Assembly: GCA_017408205.1 (NCBI GenBank)
Contig: JAFQVC010000062.1
Coordinates: 1-7,830, forward strand
From: Clostridia bacterium
Lineage (GTDB): Bacteria > Bacillota > Clostridia > Monoglobales > Firm-18
Reading direction: 5' to 3'
DNA: 7,830 bases
Shown: positions 1 to 7,600 of the stretch, piece after piece
How the letters are laid out: the number at the start of each line of letters is the position of its first letter
Numbering within the stretch: the stretch's first letter is position 1
Program-made: the position numbers and the translations under genes
The notes under the pieces: model-generated
Seen by the model: only the letters and a program-made list of their open reading frames with translations
Told to the model about the DNA's origin: nothing
The model's database searches: none

Positions 1-891
1 AAAGAAGCAAAACCCGATATAATTTTAGTTCACGGAGATACTACCACCTCTTTCGTAGGTGCTCTTGCGGGCTTTTACAATCAGGTCCCTGTAGGACATG
101 TTGAAGCAGGGTTAAGAACTTTTGACAAATACTCTCCGTTCCCCGAGGAAATGAACAGAAACTTAACAGGAAGAATTGCAGAACTGCACTTTTCACCTAC
201 CAAGTCAAACAGACAAAATCTGCTTAACGAAAATATAAAAGACGAAGACATTTTCATTACAGGCAACACCGTAATTGACGCTATGACAACAACTGTAAGT
301 GAAAATCACCAGTTTTGTGACAGTTTAAAAGATGTAGATTTCAAAAATTCAAGAGTTATACTTGTAACTGCTCACAGACGAGAAAATTTAGGTCAGCCGT
401 TACATAATATCTGTAACGCCATAAGAAGAATAGTGGATACATTCGAAGACGTGTCAGTTGTATATCCCGTTCACTTAAACCCAGCAGTTCGTGAAGTTGC
501 AAATAAAATTTTAGGGGGACACGAAAGAATCAAACTTATTGACCCCGTTGACGTTAACGACCTGCACAACGCTATGGACAGAAGTTATATGATTATGACA
601 GACTCAGGCGGTTTGCAGGAAGAGGCACCGTCACTTGGCAAACCCGTACTTGTTTTAAGAAACGAAACAGAACGTCCTGAAGCAATAGAAGCAGGTACAG
701 TAAAACTTGCAGGAATTGACGAAGACACAATTTATAATATGGCTTGTACTTTGCTTACAGACAAAGACGAATACAACAAGATGGCTAATGCTGTCAACCC
801 TTACGGTGACGGTAAAGCATCAAAAAGAATTGTTGAAGCGATTTTGTACCGCTTCGGAAAAGGCGAAAGACCAGAAAATTTAGGTGAATAA
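1..891 (+). CDS. wecB: UDP-N-acetylglucosamine 2-epimerase (non-hydrolysing), 5'-truncated by the window edge
   Basis: This enzyme interconverts UDP-GlcNAc and UDP-ManNAc in the cytoplasm, supplying ManNAc residues for teichoic acid linkage units, capsules or other surface glycans. The frame is open from base 1 and shows 296 residues. Landmarks in visible numbering are HGDTTTS (11-17), HVEAGLRT (33-40), PEEMNR (48-53), TAHRREN (123-129), HLNP (158-161) and DSGGLQEEAP (201-210). D13, E35 and E49 fall at the spacing of the E. coli WecB catalytic residues Asp95, Glu117 and Glu131, and H125 matches the conserved His. The offset implies about 82 residues lie upstream of the window, giving a full length near 378, normal for the family. 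The non-hydrolysing type fits better than the NeuC-like hydrolysing type, but this rests on overall motif resemblance. The gene symbol could equally be mnaA in Firmicutes. It ends in a strong terminator just past the stop codon. Confidence 0.96.
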   Translation, partial: KEAKPDIILVHGDTTTSFVGALAGFYNQVPVGHVEAGLRTFDKYSPFPEEMNRNLTGRIAELHFSPTKSNRQNLLNENIKDEDIFITGNTVIDAMTTTVSENHQFCDSLKDVDFKNSRVILVTAHRRENLGQPLHNICNAIRRIVDTFEDVSVVYPVHLNPAVREVANKILGGHERIKLIDPVDVNDLHNAMDRSYMIMTDSGGLQEEAPSLGKPVLVLRNETERPEAIEAGTVKLAGIDEDTIYNMACTLLTDKDEYNKMANAVNPYGDGKASKRIVEAILYRFGKGERPENLGE

Positions 892-897
892 AAAACA

Positions 898-935
898 ATG
901 GATGAGCAGAATCTGCTCATCCATATTTTTTATTT
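898..935. terminator. Bidirectional rho-independent terminator between wecB and the propeller gene
   Basis: ATGGATGAGCAG (898-909) pairs perfectly with CTGCTCATCCAT (913-924), giving a 12-bp stem with a 3-base loop. On the plus strand it is followed by the T-rich run ATTTTTTATTT (925-935). On the minus strand it is followed by the complement of the A-run at 890-895, another U-tract. It therefore can end both wecB (stop at 889-891) and the convergent minus-strand operon (stop at 934-936). Confidence 0.93.
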
Positions 936-1941
936 AAAGAGTTACATCAAAATATAAAATTGTATGTCTGTTATGCTCAATAACAAACTTTATATGGCCA
1001 TTTTCGTAAAAACCGTCGGTATAGTTATATTCACCGGGGAAGTCCGTTAATCTGGTTTTGCTGCTCCACGTTTTCATATTGTCATCAGAAATCCACAGTT
1101 CCAGCGGAAAGCGGTGTATTGAGTCTGAAGGAGTATGAATCAGGGCTATTCTTCCGTCATCAAGATTAAAAAGACGCGGTTTATTTGTGGGATTCGGAAT
1201 ATCTGTCTTATAATATTCGCTCCAGCTTATACCTCCATCTTTGGAATCGCATCTGTATAACCACCCTGCGCCATCTTTTCTCATAAGCATAACAATCGTT
1301 CCGTCTGACAGTTCCGCAAGTGTCGGCTCTGCCCAGACCCATTTGTCTTTCATATCTATTCTACACGCCTGATACTTTTCGTAATTTTTGCCACCGTCAT
1401 TACTTATGAGAACACCTGATTCGCAATATGGAGTATTAGTTGACCATATAACTTTATCTTCTTCCTCCCGTAACACTCTGTCATGTTCTTCTTTTGTCAC
1501 GGGATAAGTATGATAAGGTATCATAATACGATTGTCTGAAGTTTTTAAGGTTGCGCGAATAAATGTGTATTCAGGGAAATAAGCAGGTGAGCCGAAATTT
1601 TTCCAGGTATATCCGTTATCAAAACTTTTCATCATAATACATTTCCAGTCAAGGAACCTGCCCGTGTGAACCGTAAGATACGCAGTTATTTCATCACCCA
1701 TAACAGATAATTCGGTACAATATACCGCCTGACCGTCCTCGGGATAAATGCTTTCGGGTTCAGACCAGGTTTCTCCGTTGTCCTTACTATGGAAAAAATA
1801 CTCTCTGTTTTCGGCGTCGGGCTCTTTAGTGCCTCCGCATTGACAAACACACAAAAGTTCACCGTTGGGCATTTTTTCAAGCAATGGCTCGCAACTCAAA
1901 GAATTGGTATAAATCTGTTTTATTAAAATATTTTTTACCAT
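934..1941 (-). CDS. Asp-box (BNR) sialidase-like beta-propeller protein, cytoplasmic
   Basis: This 335-residue protein resembles the BNR_2 / non-viral sialidase superfamily. Five Asp-boxes (S-x-D-x-G-x-x-W pattern) are visible: SKDNGETW (52-59), SFDNGYTW (106-113), SNDGGKNY (180-187), SKDGGISW (233-240) and a degenerate SDDNMKTW (285-292), as expected of a six-bladed propeller. The stretch around AEPTLAELSDGTIVMLMR (204-221) is typical of BNR_2 proteins; E205, R221 and R256 are candidate active-site residues. No signal peptide, lipobox, transmembrane segment or anchor is present, so it should act inside the cell. The N-terminal FRIP motif of secreted GH33 sialidases is missing, so true sialidase activity is doubtful. 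The ATG directly follows the TAA of the kinase-aldolase gene with no spacer. Its ribosome site AAAGGAGG (1950-1957) lies inside that gene, implying translational coupling. Function is best stated as a propeller glycosidase- or lyase-like protein of unknown substrate. Confidence 0.88.
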   Translation of the reverse strand: MVKNILIKQIYTNSLSCEPLLEKMPNGELLCVCQCGGTKEPDAENREYFFHSKDNGETWSEPESIYPEDGQAVYCTELSVMGDEITAYLTVHTGRFLDWKCIMMKSFDNGYTWKNFGSPAYFPEYTFIRATLKTSDNRIMIPYHTYPVTKEEHDRVLREEEDKVIWSTNTPYCESGVLISNDGGKNYEKYQACRIDMKDKWVWAEPTLAELSDGTIVMLMRKDGAGWLYRCDSKDGGISWSEYYKTDIPNPTNKPRLFNLDDGRIALIHTPSDSIHRFPLELWISDDNMKTWSSKTRLTDFPGEYNYTDGFYENGHIKFVIEHNRHTILYFDVTL

Positions 1942-3675
1942 TTATATTTCCTCCTTTATCTTTTTGCATCCGTTAATAAGCATATTAAGTTCGCTTCCCA
2001 CACTTATCATACTTGCATTATTACTTATGGAATGCTGTATCAGTTCTTTGTCCGAAGTTATTATACCGAATGGTTTTTTTACCGTGCGGGACGCCTCTGC
2101 AATTCTATCTATTGCCTTTAACAGAGTTTCTTTGTCAGCAATACACTGCATATCCACCGACAAATCGTTAGGGCCGATAAAAAGTCCGTCCACACCGTTC
2201 ACTGCCAGTATTTTATCAATATTTTCAACACCGCTTACGGTTTCAATCTGCGCATACACCCTCATCTTTTCGTTTGCTACTTTCATATATTCAGTCAGCA
2301 CAGGGGGATTATACAGGGTATGAGCACGGGTTGTAGATACTCCCCTCTCCCCAACGGGAGAATACTTTGCATATTTCACCACTTTTTCTATGTCCTCGCG
2401 GCAATTTGTCATAGGCAACAAAAAACCACAAACTCCCATATCTGCAAGTTTTGTAATATGTCCTCGACTGTTATCACCTATTCTCACAATAGTTTCCATA
2501 CCGATAAGATTTGCGGTGATAATTAATCTTGATAAATCCGAATAGTCAAAACAGCCATGTTCGTTATCTATGATAATAAAATCAAGTCCGTTGTTTTTTG
2601 CTATAACGGGAAAATTGGGGAAACATATTTCAGAAAGCATTGTTCCTGCTTTTATTCTGTTTTGTTCGGCTATCATTTTTAACCCCTCCGTTCCGATATT
2701 GTTTTTTATAAGACTACATTTCAAATTATGTTTTCCAAGTTCTCCGATTAAAAATTCATAAATATTTTTTGCACCACCACCGCCAAGCAAAATCTCTTTC
2801 TTTGGCGGTAATTCGGATATCGCTTTTAATATCTGACCAAGCAATTCCTCTTTTCCTTCTCCAAAATAAATTTTATCTCCGCCCACCAGACCGCTTATTG
2901 TGTATAACCGTTGTCTGTTAAAAAACGGGCGTTTTTCATATTCCCCATCGGGGTAACTCTCGTTATGCAGACAAGAAACCTGTGTTGCAGTGCCAATGTT
3001 TATAAGATACTTGTCTTCATCTGCTCCGCTTCCCAAAAAACTTATCTGATGGTCTCCGAGGGGTGTATATATTTGTACTCCGTTATATGTTCCTATGGGC
3101 GTAATCTCTTTATATACTTCGGGCATAACAAGGTTTGTTGCGTATTCGTTGGGTTTTCCCGTATCAACCTGAAAAAATCCCGATGCACAGGCATCTGTTA
3201 TATGTGTGGCGTTTTTACCCGTAAGCATCATGATTATGTAAGAACCCAGTGTGAAAAACTCGCCTTTATAGTTTTTAAAAGCAATTTTTACTAAAGGTAA
3301 ATTATTCTTTAATGAAGTTCCCATCTTATTGAAATCTGTATTGTTAAATCTGCAATCTGTAATATCACCGCTTGTGTCACGCCACGAAACATAATGGGTA
3401 AATTCGTTGTCCTTCTTTCTGATTATGTAGCCGTGCATTTGCACACCGAAGAATGCCTTTTTGCAGTTAAACCTTTCTGTTAAAGTAAAAATATCCTTAA
3501 TCTTCGTCTTAATTGCCTTAACAGAAACTAAAAATTTATGCTCGCTGTTAACAAGCGGTTCGGGAAAAGGCACTTTATTATTCACGATAATTTCTTCGTT
3601 TGAGTCGTCATAAACACTATATTTTATATAAGTGCTTCCTACATCAATCAATAAACTTCTCAATCTAATCACCAT
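1942..3675 (-). CDS. Fusion protein: compact FGGY (sedoheptulokinase-like) kinase plus HpcH/HpaI-family aldolase
   Basis: One 577-codon frame joins two enzymes. Residues 8-328 resemble FGGY kinases, closest in pattern to sedoheptulokinase: the nucleotide-phosphate loop LIDVGST (9-15, Asp11), VQMHGY (78-83), SWRDTSG (97-103), TDACASGFFQVDTG (160-173), LGDHQISFLGS (206-216, likely catalytic base Asp208), INIGTATQVS (225-234) and GGGGAKN (298-304). The C-lobe is far shorter than usual. Residues 330-577 form a complete metal-dependent class II 2-oxo-acid aldolase: DNEHG (His373), VRIGD (Arg398), QIET (Glu478) and GPNDLS (Asp504), at almost the exact spacing of E. coli HpaI His45, Arg70, Glu149 and Asp175. 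The stop codon abuts the propeller gene. The coordinates give the longest frame (ATG at 3675). That ATG has no ribosome site and sits on the predicted transcription start; TTG at 3663 (codon 5), preceded by GGTGA, is the more likely start. The substrate is unknown; phosphorylation followed by aldol cleavage is inferred. Confidence 0.9.
   Translation of the reverse strand: MVIRLRSLLIDVGSTYIKYSVYDDSNEEIIVNNKVPFPEPLVNSEHKFLVSVKAIKTKIKDIFTLTERFNCKKAFFGVQMHGYIIRKKDNEFTHYVSWRDTSGDITDCRFNNTDFNKMGTSLKNNLPLVKIAFKNYKGEFFTLGSYIIMMLTGKNATHITDACASGFFQVDTGKPNEYATNLVMPEVYKEITPIGTYNGVQIYTPLGDHQISFLGSGADEDKYLINIGTATQVSCLHNESYPDGEYEKRPFFNRQRLYTISGLVGGDKIYFGEGKEELLGQILKAISELPPKKEILLGGGGAKNIYEFLIGELGKHNLKCSLIKNNIGTEGLKMIAEQNRIKAGTMLSEICFPNFPVIAKNNGLDFIIIDNEHGCFDYSDLSRLIITANLIGMETIVRIGDNSRGHITKLADMGVCGFLLPMTNCREDIEKVVKYAKYSPVGERGVSTTRAHTLYNPPVLTEYMKVANEKMRVYAQIETVSGVENIDKILAVNGVDGLFIGPNDLSVDMQCIADKETLLKAIDRIAEASRTVKKPFGIITSDKELIQHSISNNASMISVGSELNMLINGCKKIKEEI
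2674..2689 (-). promoter_or_regulatory. Putative internal ribosome site and ATG for a free aldolase
   Basis: Read on the minus strand, GGAGGGG (2689-2683) is followed by TTAAAA and an in-frame ATG (2676-2674), codon 334 of the fusion gene. The GGAGG core is 8 bases from the ATG, a near-ideal spacing. The site falls exactly at the kinase-aldolase junction. Initiation here would give a 244-residue aldolase, close to the usual family length. It may be a working internal start, or a relic of two formerly separate genes; the bases also encode Glu-Gly in frame, so chance cannot be excluded. Confidence 0.5.
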
Positions 3676-3680
3676 ACATT

Positions 3681-3709
3681 ATTATATAGCGGTATTTTTT
3701 CAATGTAAA
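3681..3709 (-). promoter_or_regulatory. Sigma-A-type promoter of the kinase-aldolase/propeller operon
   Basis: On the minus strand TTTACA (3709-3704) and a perfect TATAAT (3686-3681) are separated by 17 bases. The predicted transcription start is near 3674, inside the ATG at 3675-3673. This favours translation from TTG 3663-3661, which has GGTGA (3673-3669) five bases upstream and an 11-base leader. Confidence 0.75.
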
Positions 3710-3727
3710 TTGACATTGTTGCAACAA
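3701..3727. promoter_or_regulatory. Candidate operator: overlapping palindromes midway between the divergent promoters
   Basis: CAATGT (3701-3706) and ACATTG (3713-3718) form an inverted repeat with a 6-base gap. TTGTTGCAACAA (3716-3727) is a perfect 12-base palindrome overlapping its right edge. The first repeat covers the -35 box of the operon promoter, and the second lies near the midpoint between the two -10 boxes. These are natural sites for a regulator, presumably the adjacent AraC-family protein. However, AraC-type sites are usually direct repeats, so another protein could be the one that binds. Confidence 0.45.
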
Positions 3728-3730
3728 ATA

Positions 3731-3759
3731 TTGATTTTTCTGCTTTTTTGCTATATAAT
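3731..3759 (+). promoter_or_regulatory. Sigma-A-type promoter of the AraC-family regulator gene
   Basis: TTGATT (3731-3736) and TATAAT (3754-3759) are 17 bases apart. The predicted start is near 3766, leaving an 11-base leader that holds the GGTGA ribosome site (3766-3770) six bases before the ATG at 3777. Confidence 0.78.
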
Positions 3760-3776
3760 ATAAATGGTGATTATTT

Positions 3777-4562
3777 ATGTCTGCTGAATTTGCTAGATTT
3801 ATAAAAACTGAAGAGATTAAATTCAAATACGCAAAGGGTATGCGCGATATAATCGGGAACGAAATACATCCGTATCACGAAATTTTCTTTTATATCGGCG
3901 GAGATGCAAAATTTGTTTCAGAGTCAGGAACAGAAAAACTGCTCCCATATACAACCATTATTATTCCAAAGGAAACTTTTCATTGTTTTGTTGTTTCGGG
4001 CAACGAAGAGGATTATTGCAGATGTGTGTTTAATTTTGAAAACGTTTCGGAACTTGATACCATTATATCGGACAAAATGAACAGGATATTTTTATTAAGG
4101 GATGATGCAGTAAGCGAACTTTTCCTGAAACTTAAAGAACTAACTGACATATCTATGACAAAAACCGAAAAAGAAGTTCTTCTGAAATCTTTATTTGCAC
4201 AAATACTTGTGTATATCAAAGAGCAGGAACAACACTCATTTGAAGTACACCTGCACCCTGTAACCGAAAAAATTGTCAGGTATATTGAAAAGAATATAGA
4301 CAAACCATTAAACATAACAGCCCTTGCAAATGAACTGTATATATCCGAGTCACATCTTGCCCATATTTTTAAAAAAGATTTACATATATCTATTCATAAA
4401 TATATTTTAGAGAAACGACTTGTACTTGCTAACAAAAAAATAAAAAGTTCAGTAAGTCCCACACAGGCAGCCCTGGAATGTGGTTTCCAGGATTATTCGG
4501 GCTTTTATAAACAATACAAAAAAATGTTTGGCATCCCGCCGTCGAAATCAGGATACAAATGA
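3777..4562 (+). CDS. AraC-family transcriptional regulator with N-terminal cupin sensor
   Basis: This is a 261-residue cytoplasmic DNA-binding protein of the two-domain AraC type. The N-terminal part (about 28-95) is a cupin-like effector domain with HPYHEI (31-36) and IIIPKETFH (61-69), typical of sugar-responsive members. A helical linker spans about 105-155. The C-terminal part (about 163-258) holds two helix-turn-helix units: the first around ITALANELYISESHLAHIFK (180-199), the second around SPTQAALECGFQDYSGFYKQ (227-246), ending in the family's usual FGIPPS motif (251-256). The ATG is supported by GGTGA six bases upstream and by a TTGATT-17-TATAAT promoter. It is divergent from the kinase-aldolase operon and shares its control region, so it is most likely that operon's activator and possibly autoregulated. 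The effector is probably the module's sugar substrate, which is unknown. No membrane segment or receiver domain is present. Confidence 0.93.
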   Translation: MSAEFARFIKTEEIKFKYAKGMRDIIGNEIHPYHEIFFYIGGDAKFVSESGTEKLLPYTTIIIPKETFHCFVVSGNEEDYCRCVFNFENVSELDTIISDKMNRIFLLRDDAVSELFLKLKELTDISMTKTEKEVLLKSLFAQILVYIKEQEQHSFEVHLHPVTEKIVRYIEKNIDKPLNITALANELYISESHLAHIFKKDLHISIHKYILEKRLVLANKKIKSSVSPTQAALECGFQDYSGFYKQYKKMFGIPPSKSGYK

Positions 4563-4563
4563 T

Positions 4564-4603
4564 ACAAAGAAAGACAGAAACAACGTTTCTGTCTTTCTTT
4601 GTT
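4564..4603. terminator. Bidirectional terminator between the regulator gene and carB
   Basis: Bases 4564-4581 pair perfectly with 4585-4602 (18 bp) around the loop AAC. The core GACAGAAAC/GTTTCTGTC (4573-4581, 4585-4593) is followed on the plus strand by TTTCTTTGTT and on the minus strand by TTTCTTTGT, so the outer stem doubles as the U-rich tract in both directions. It serves the convergent regulator gene (stop 4560-4562) and carB (stop 4604-4602), overlapping the last bases of carB. Confidence 0.85.
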
Positions 4604-7600
4604 ATCTCTTAACTATTTTATTTATATCCACAATTTCTGTTGTGTACAGCGAATATCCGCTGTTCAGACTGTCAACAATTGCATTTGCTGTGTCTATTGA
4701 TGTCAGGCACGGAATACTTAATTCTACTGCTTTTCTTCTTATTTTAACATTATCGTATGTCGGTATTCTTCCTTTTGACGAAGTAGAAATTACATAGTCG
4801 ATAACGCCGCTTTCAAGAAGATTTACAATGTTGTCGTTTGGATTCTGGTGAATTTTATATGCTGTTATCACTTCAATACCATTTTCTCTTAAAGTCTTTG
4901 CAGTACCCTCTGTTGCGTAAATAGTGAAATCAAGTTCTGCAAATTTCTTTGCAGTTGCTATCATTTCGGGCTTGTCTGTGTCTCTTATTGTAAACAATAC
5001 GCCGCCGTTTTTCTTTAAACTGTAACCTGCAGCACTAAGACCTTTGTATAGTGCTTCTCTTAAAGTTTTGCCAACACCTAAAACTTCACCTGTTGATTTC
5101 ATTTCAGGTCCTAAGTGAACGTCAACGTCTATTAGTTTTTCAAAGGAGAATACAGGTACTTTTACTGCTACATACTGTGATTCTTTGTATAGTCCTGTAC
5201 CGTAGCCCAAATCAGCCAGTTTATATCCAAGTGCTGTTTTTGTAGCAAGTTCTACCATTGGAACACCTGTTACTTTACTGATATATGGAATTGTTCTTGA
5301 AGAACGTGGGTTAACCTCAATTACATATATTTCGTCTTCATAAACAAGATACTGAATGTTGATAAGACCTTTTGTTTTTAGTGCCAGTGCAAGTTCTTTT
5401 GTGTGGTCAATTAATTTTTCTCTTATTCTGTTACTGATGTTCCATGCAGGATATACTGCAATAGAGTCGCCCGAATGGATACCCGCTCTTTCAATATGCT
5501 CCATAATACCGGGAACAAGTACGTCTTCGCCGTCACTTATTGCATCTACTTCAAGTTCTGTACCCATTAAGTATTTGTCAATTAAAACAGGATTTTCAAT
5601 GTTGTTTGAAAGAATAATTTTCATATATTCTTTTACGTCTGCTTCACTGAATGCGATAATCATATTTTGTCCGCCAAGTACGTAAGAAGGTCTTAAAAGT
5701 ACAGGGTATCCAATACGCTGTGCAACTTCCAACGCTTCTTCCATTGTCATTACTGTATCGCCTACGGGACGTTTGATTTTCAGTCTTTCCAAAAGTGCGT
5801 CAAAGCGTTCTCTGTCCTCTGCGGCATCAATACTGTCTGCCTGAGTACCAAGAATTTTAACACCTTTTTCAGTTAAGAAGTTAGTCAGTTTTATAGCAGT
5901 TTGTCCGCCAAATGCAACAACTACGCCGTATGGCTTTTCAACTTCTATTATGTTCATAACGTCTTCGGGAGTCAGTGGCTCAAAGTAAAGGCGGTTTGCA
6001 GTATCAAAGTCTGTTGAAACGGTTTCCGGGTTGTTGTTTACAATTACAACATCGTAGCCCATTTTCTTAAGTGTCCATACGCATTGTACACAAGAGTAGT
6101 CAAACTCAATACCCTGTCCGATTCTTATTGGACCTGAGCCGAATACAATAACAGTCTGTTTGTCGCCTTTTTTATCAATAAATCTTTGTGCGTCGTTTTC
6201 GCAGTCTATTGCAGAATAGAAATACGGTGTGTCTGCAGAAAATTCTTTTGCACAAGTATCAACCATTCTGTACGACAACGGAATACGGCAAGGCACCTGA
6301 CTTTTTGAAATGTTTGTTATAGACTTGTCTGTATAGCCAAGTTTCTTTGCTTTGTAATAAAGTTCTTTAGAAAGTTGACTGTTTTCAAGTTCATGCTCCA
6401 TATCAGCAAGGTTTTTAAGTCTTTGTAAAAACCAGGTATCAATCTTTGTAATATTATAAATTTCAGAAAGATCAATTCCTCTTTTTATTGCTTCAAAAAC
6501 TGCAAATATTCTCTGGTCGTCGCAGGTTGCAACATGGTCCATAATTTCTTTGTCTGTAAGGGGCTTGAACACTTTGTAATTCATATCGTCAACGCCGATT
6601 TCCGCACCTCTTACTGCTTTTAGAAGTGCCTGTTCAAAACTCATACCGATTGCCATTACTTCACCTGTTGCTTTCATCTGTGTACCCAAAAGACGCTTAG
6701 CATACACAAATTTATCAAAAGGCCATTTGGGGAATTTAACAACAACGTAGTCAACCTGTGGCTCAAAAAAGGCAGATGAAGTTCCGTTTGCATCGTTTTT
6801 GATTTCGTCAAGCGAATAGCCGATTGCAACTTTTGCGGCAATTTTAGCAATAGGATAGCCCGTTGCTTTAGATGCAAGAGCAGAAGAACGGCTAACACGG
6901 GGATTAACTTCTATTACTGCGTATTCGTGGCTTGTGGGGTGCAAAGCAAACTGGCAGTTGCATCCGCCCTCTACGCCTAAGGAATTAACAATTTTTATTG
7001 CGGCATTTTTAAGCATTGTGTATTCGTCTTTTGACAAAGTCATACATGGTGCTACAACAATACTGTCCCCTGTGTGTACGCCAACGGGGTCCACGTTCTC
7101 CATATCACAAACAATAATTGCATTTCCTTTTCTGTCACGCATTACTTCAAACTCGATTTCTTTCCAGCCGGAAACACATTTTTCAATTAAAACCTGAGTA
7201 ATTGGTGAAAGGCGTAAACCGTTTGTACCGATTTCGTGAAGTTCTTCGTCGTTATATACGATACCGCCGCCTGTACCTCCCAAAGTAAAGGCAGGTCTTA
7301 CTACAACGGGATACTCTATCTCATTTGCAAATTCAATAGCACTTTCAATGTCTGTTACAACTTTTGACGGAATAACGGGAATGTCAATTTCCATCATAGC
7401 ATCTTTAAACAACTGTCTGTCCTCTGCTTTGTCAATTGTTTCAGGATTTGCGCCTAACAATTTAACACCGTGTTTGTCCAAGAAGCCCTCCTTTGCCAAC
7501 TGCATTGACAAAGTAAGACCTGTTTGTCCGCCCAAAGTTGACAAAAGACTGTCAGGTTTTTCCTTTTCAATAATTCTTTTAACTGTATCCAAGTTTAATG

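Larger units (their letters stand above)
3666..3773. repeat. Long imperfect inverted repeat framing the divergent promoters
   Basis: The minus strand from 3690 to 3666 and the plus strand from 3750 to 3773 both read GCTATATAAT, then 5-6 variable bases, then TGGTGATTA. The arms contain the -10 box, the predicted transcription start and the ribosome site of each divergent gene. This suggests a duplicated and inverted promoter-leader unit rather than chance. Confidence 0.8.

Noticed and set aside
1..1941. A sialic acid gene cluster formed by the UDP-GlcNAc 2-epimerase and the sialidase-like gene
   Set aside because: The genes converge from opposite strands with a strong terminator between them. 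The epimerase resembles the non-hydrolysing type rather than NeuC, and no NeuB, NeuA, NanA or NanE is present.
1942..3675. Two genes merged by a sequencing error
   Set aside because: No stop codon, frame change or homopolymer break is visible at the junction, and coding quality is even across it. A lost stop codon cannot be strictly excluded without relatives, but there is no positive sign of error.
3710..3715. TTGACA as a perfect -35 box on the plus strand
   Set aside because: No -10 box lies at 16-18 bases; the regulator's TATAAT is 38 bases away. TTGATT at 3731 has the right spacing instead.
4013..4315. A minus-strand open frame inside the AraC-family gene
   Set aside because: It lies fully antisense to the effector-linker region of a clear regulator, with no family resemblance of its own.
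704..6000. CRISPR arrays, tRNA or rRNA genes, riboswitches, insertion sequences
   Set aside because: No spaced direct repeats, cloverleaf-like sequences, transposase motifs or terminal repeats were seen in this stretch or elsewhere in the window; coding sequence covers nearly everything.
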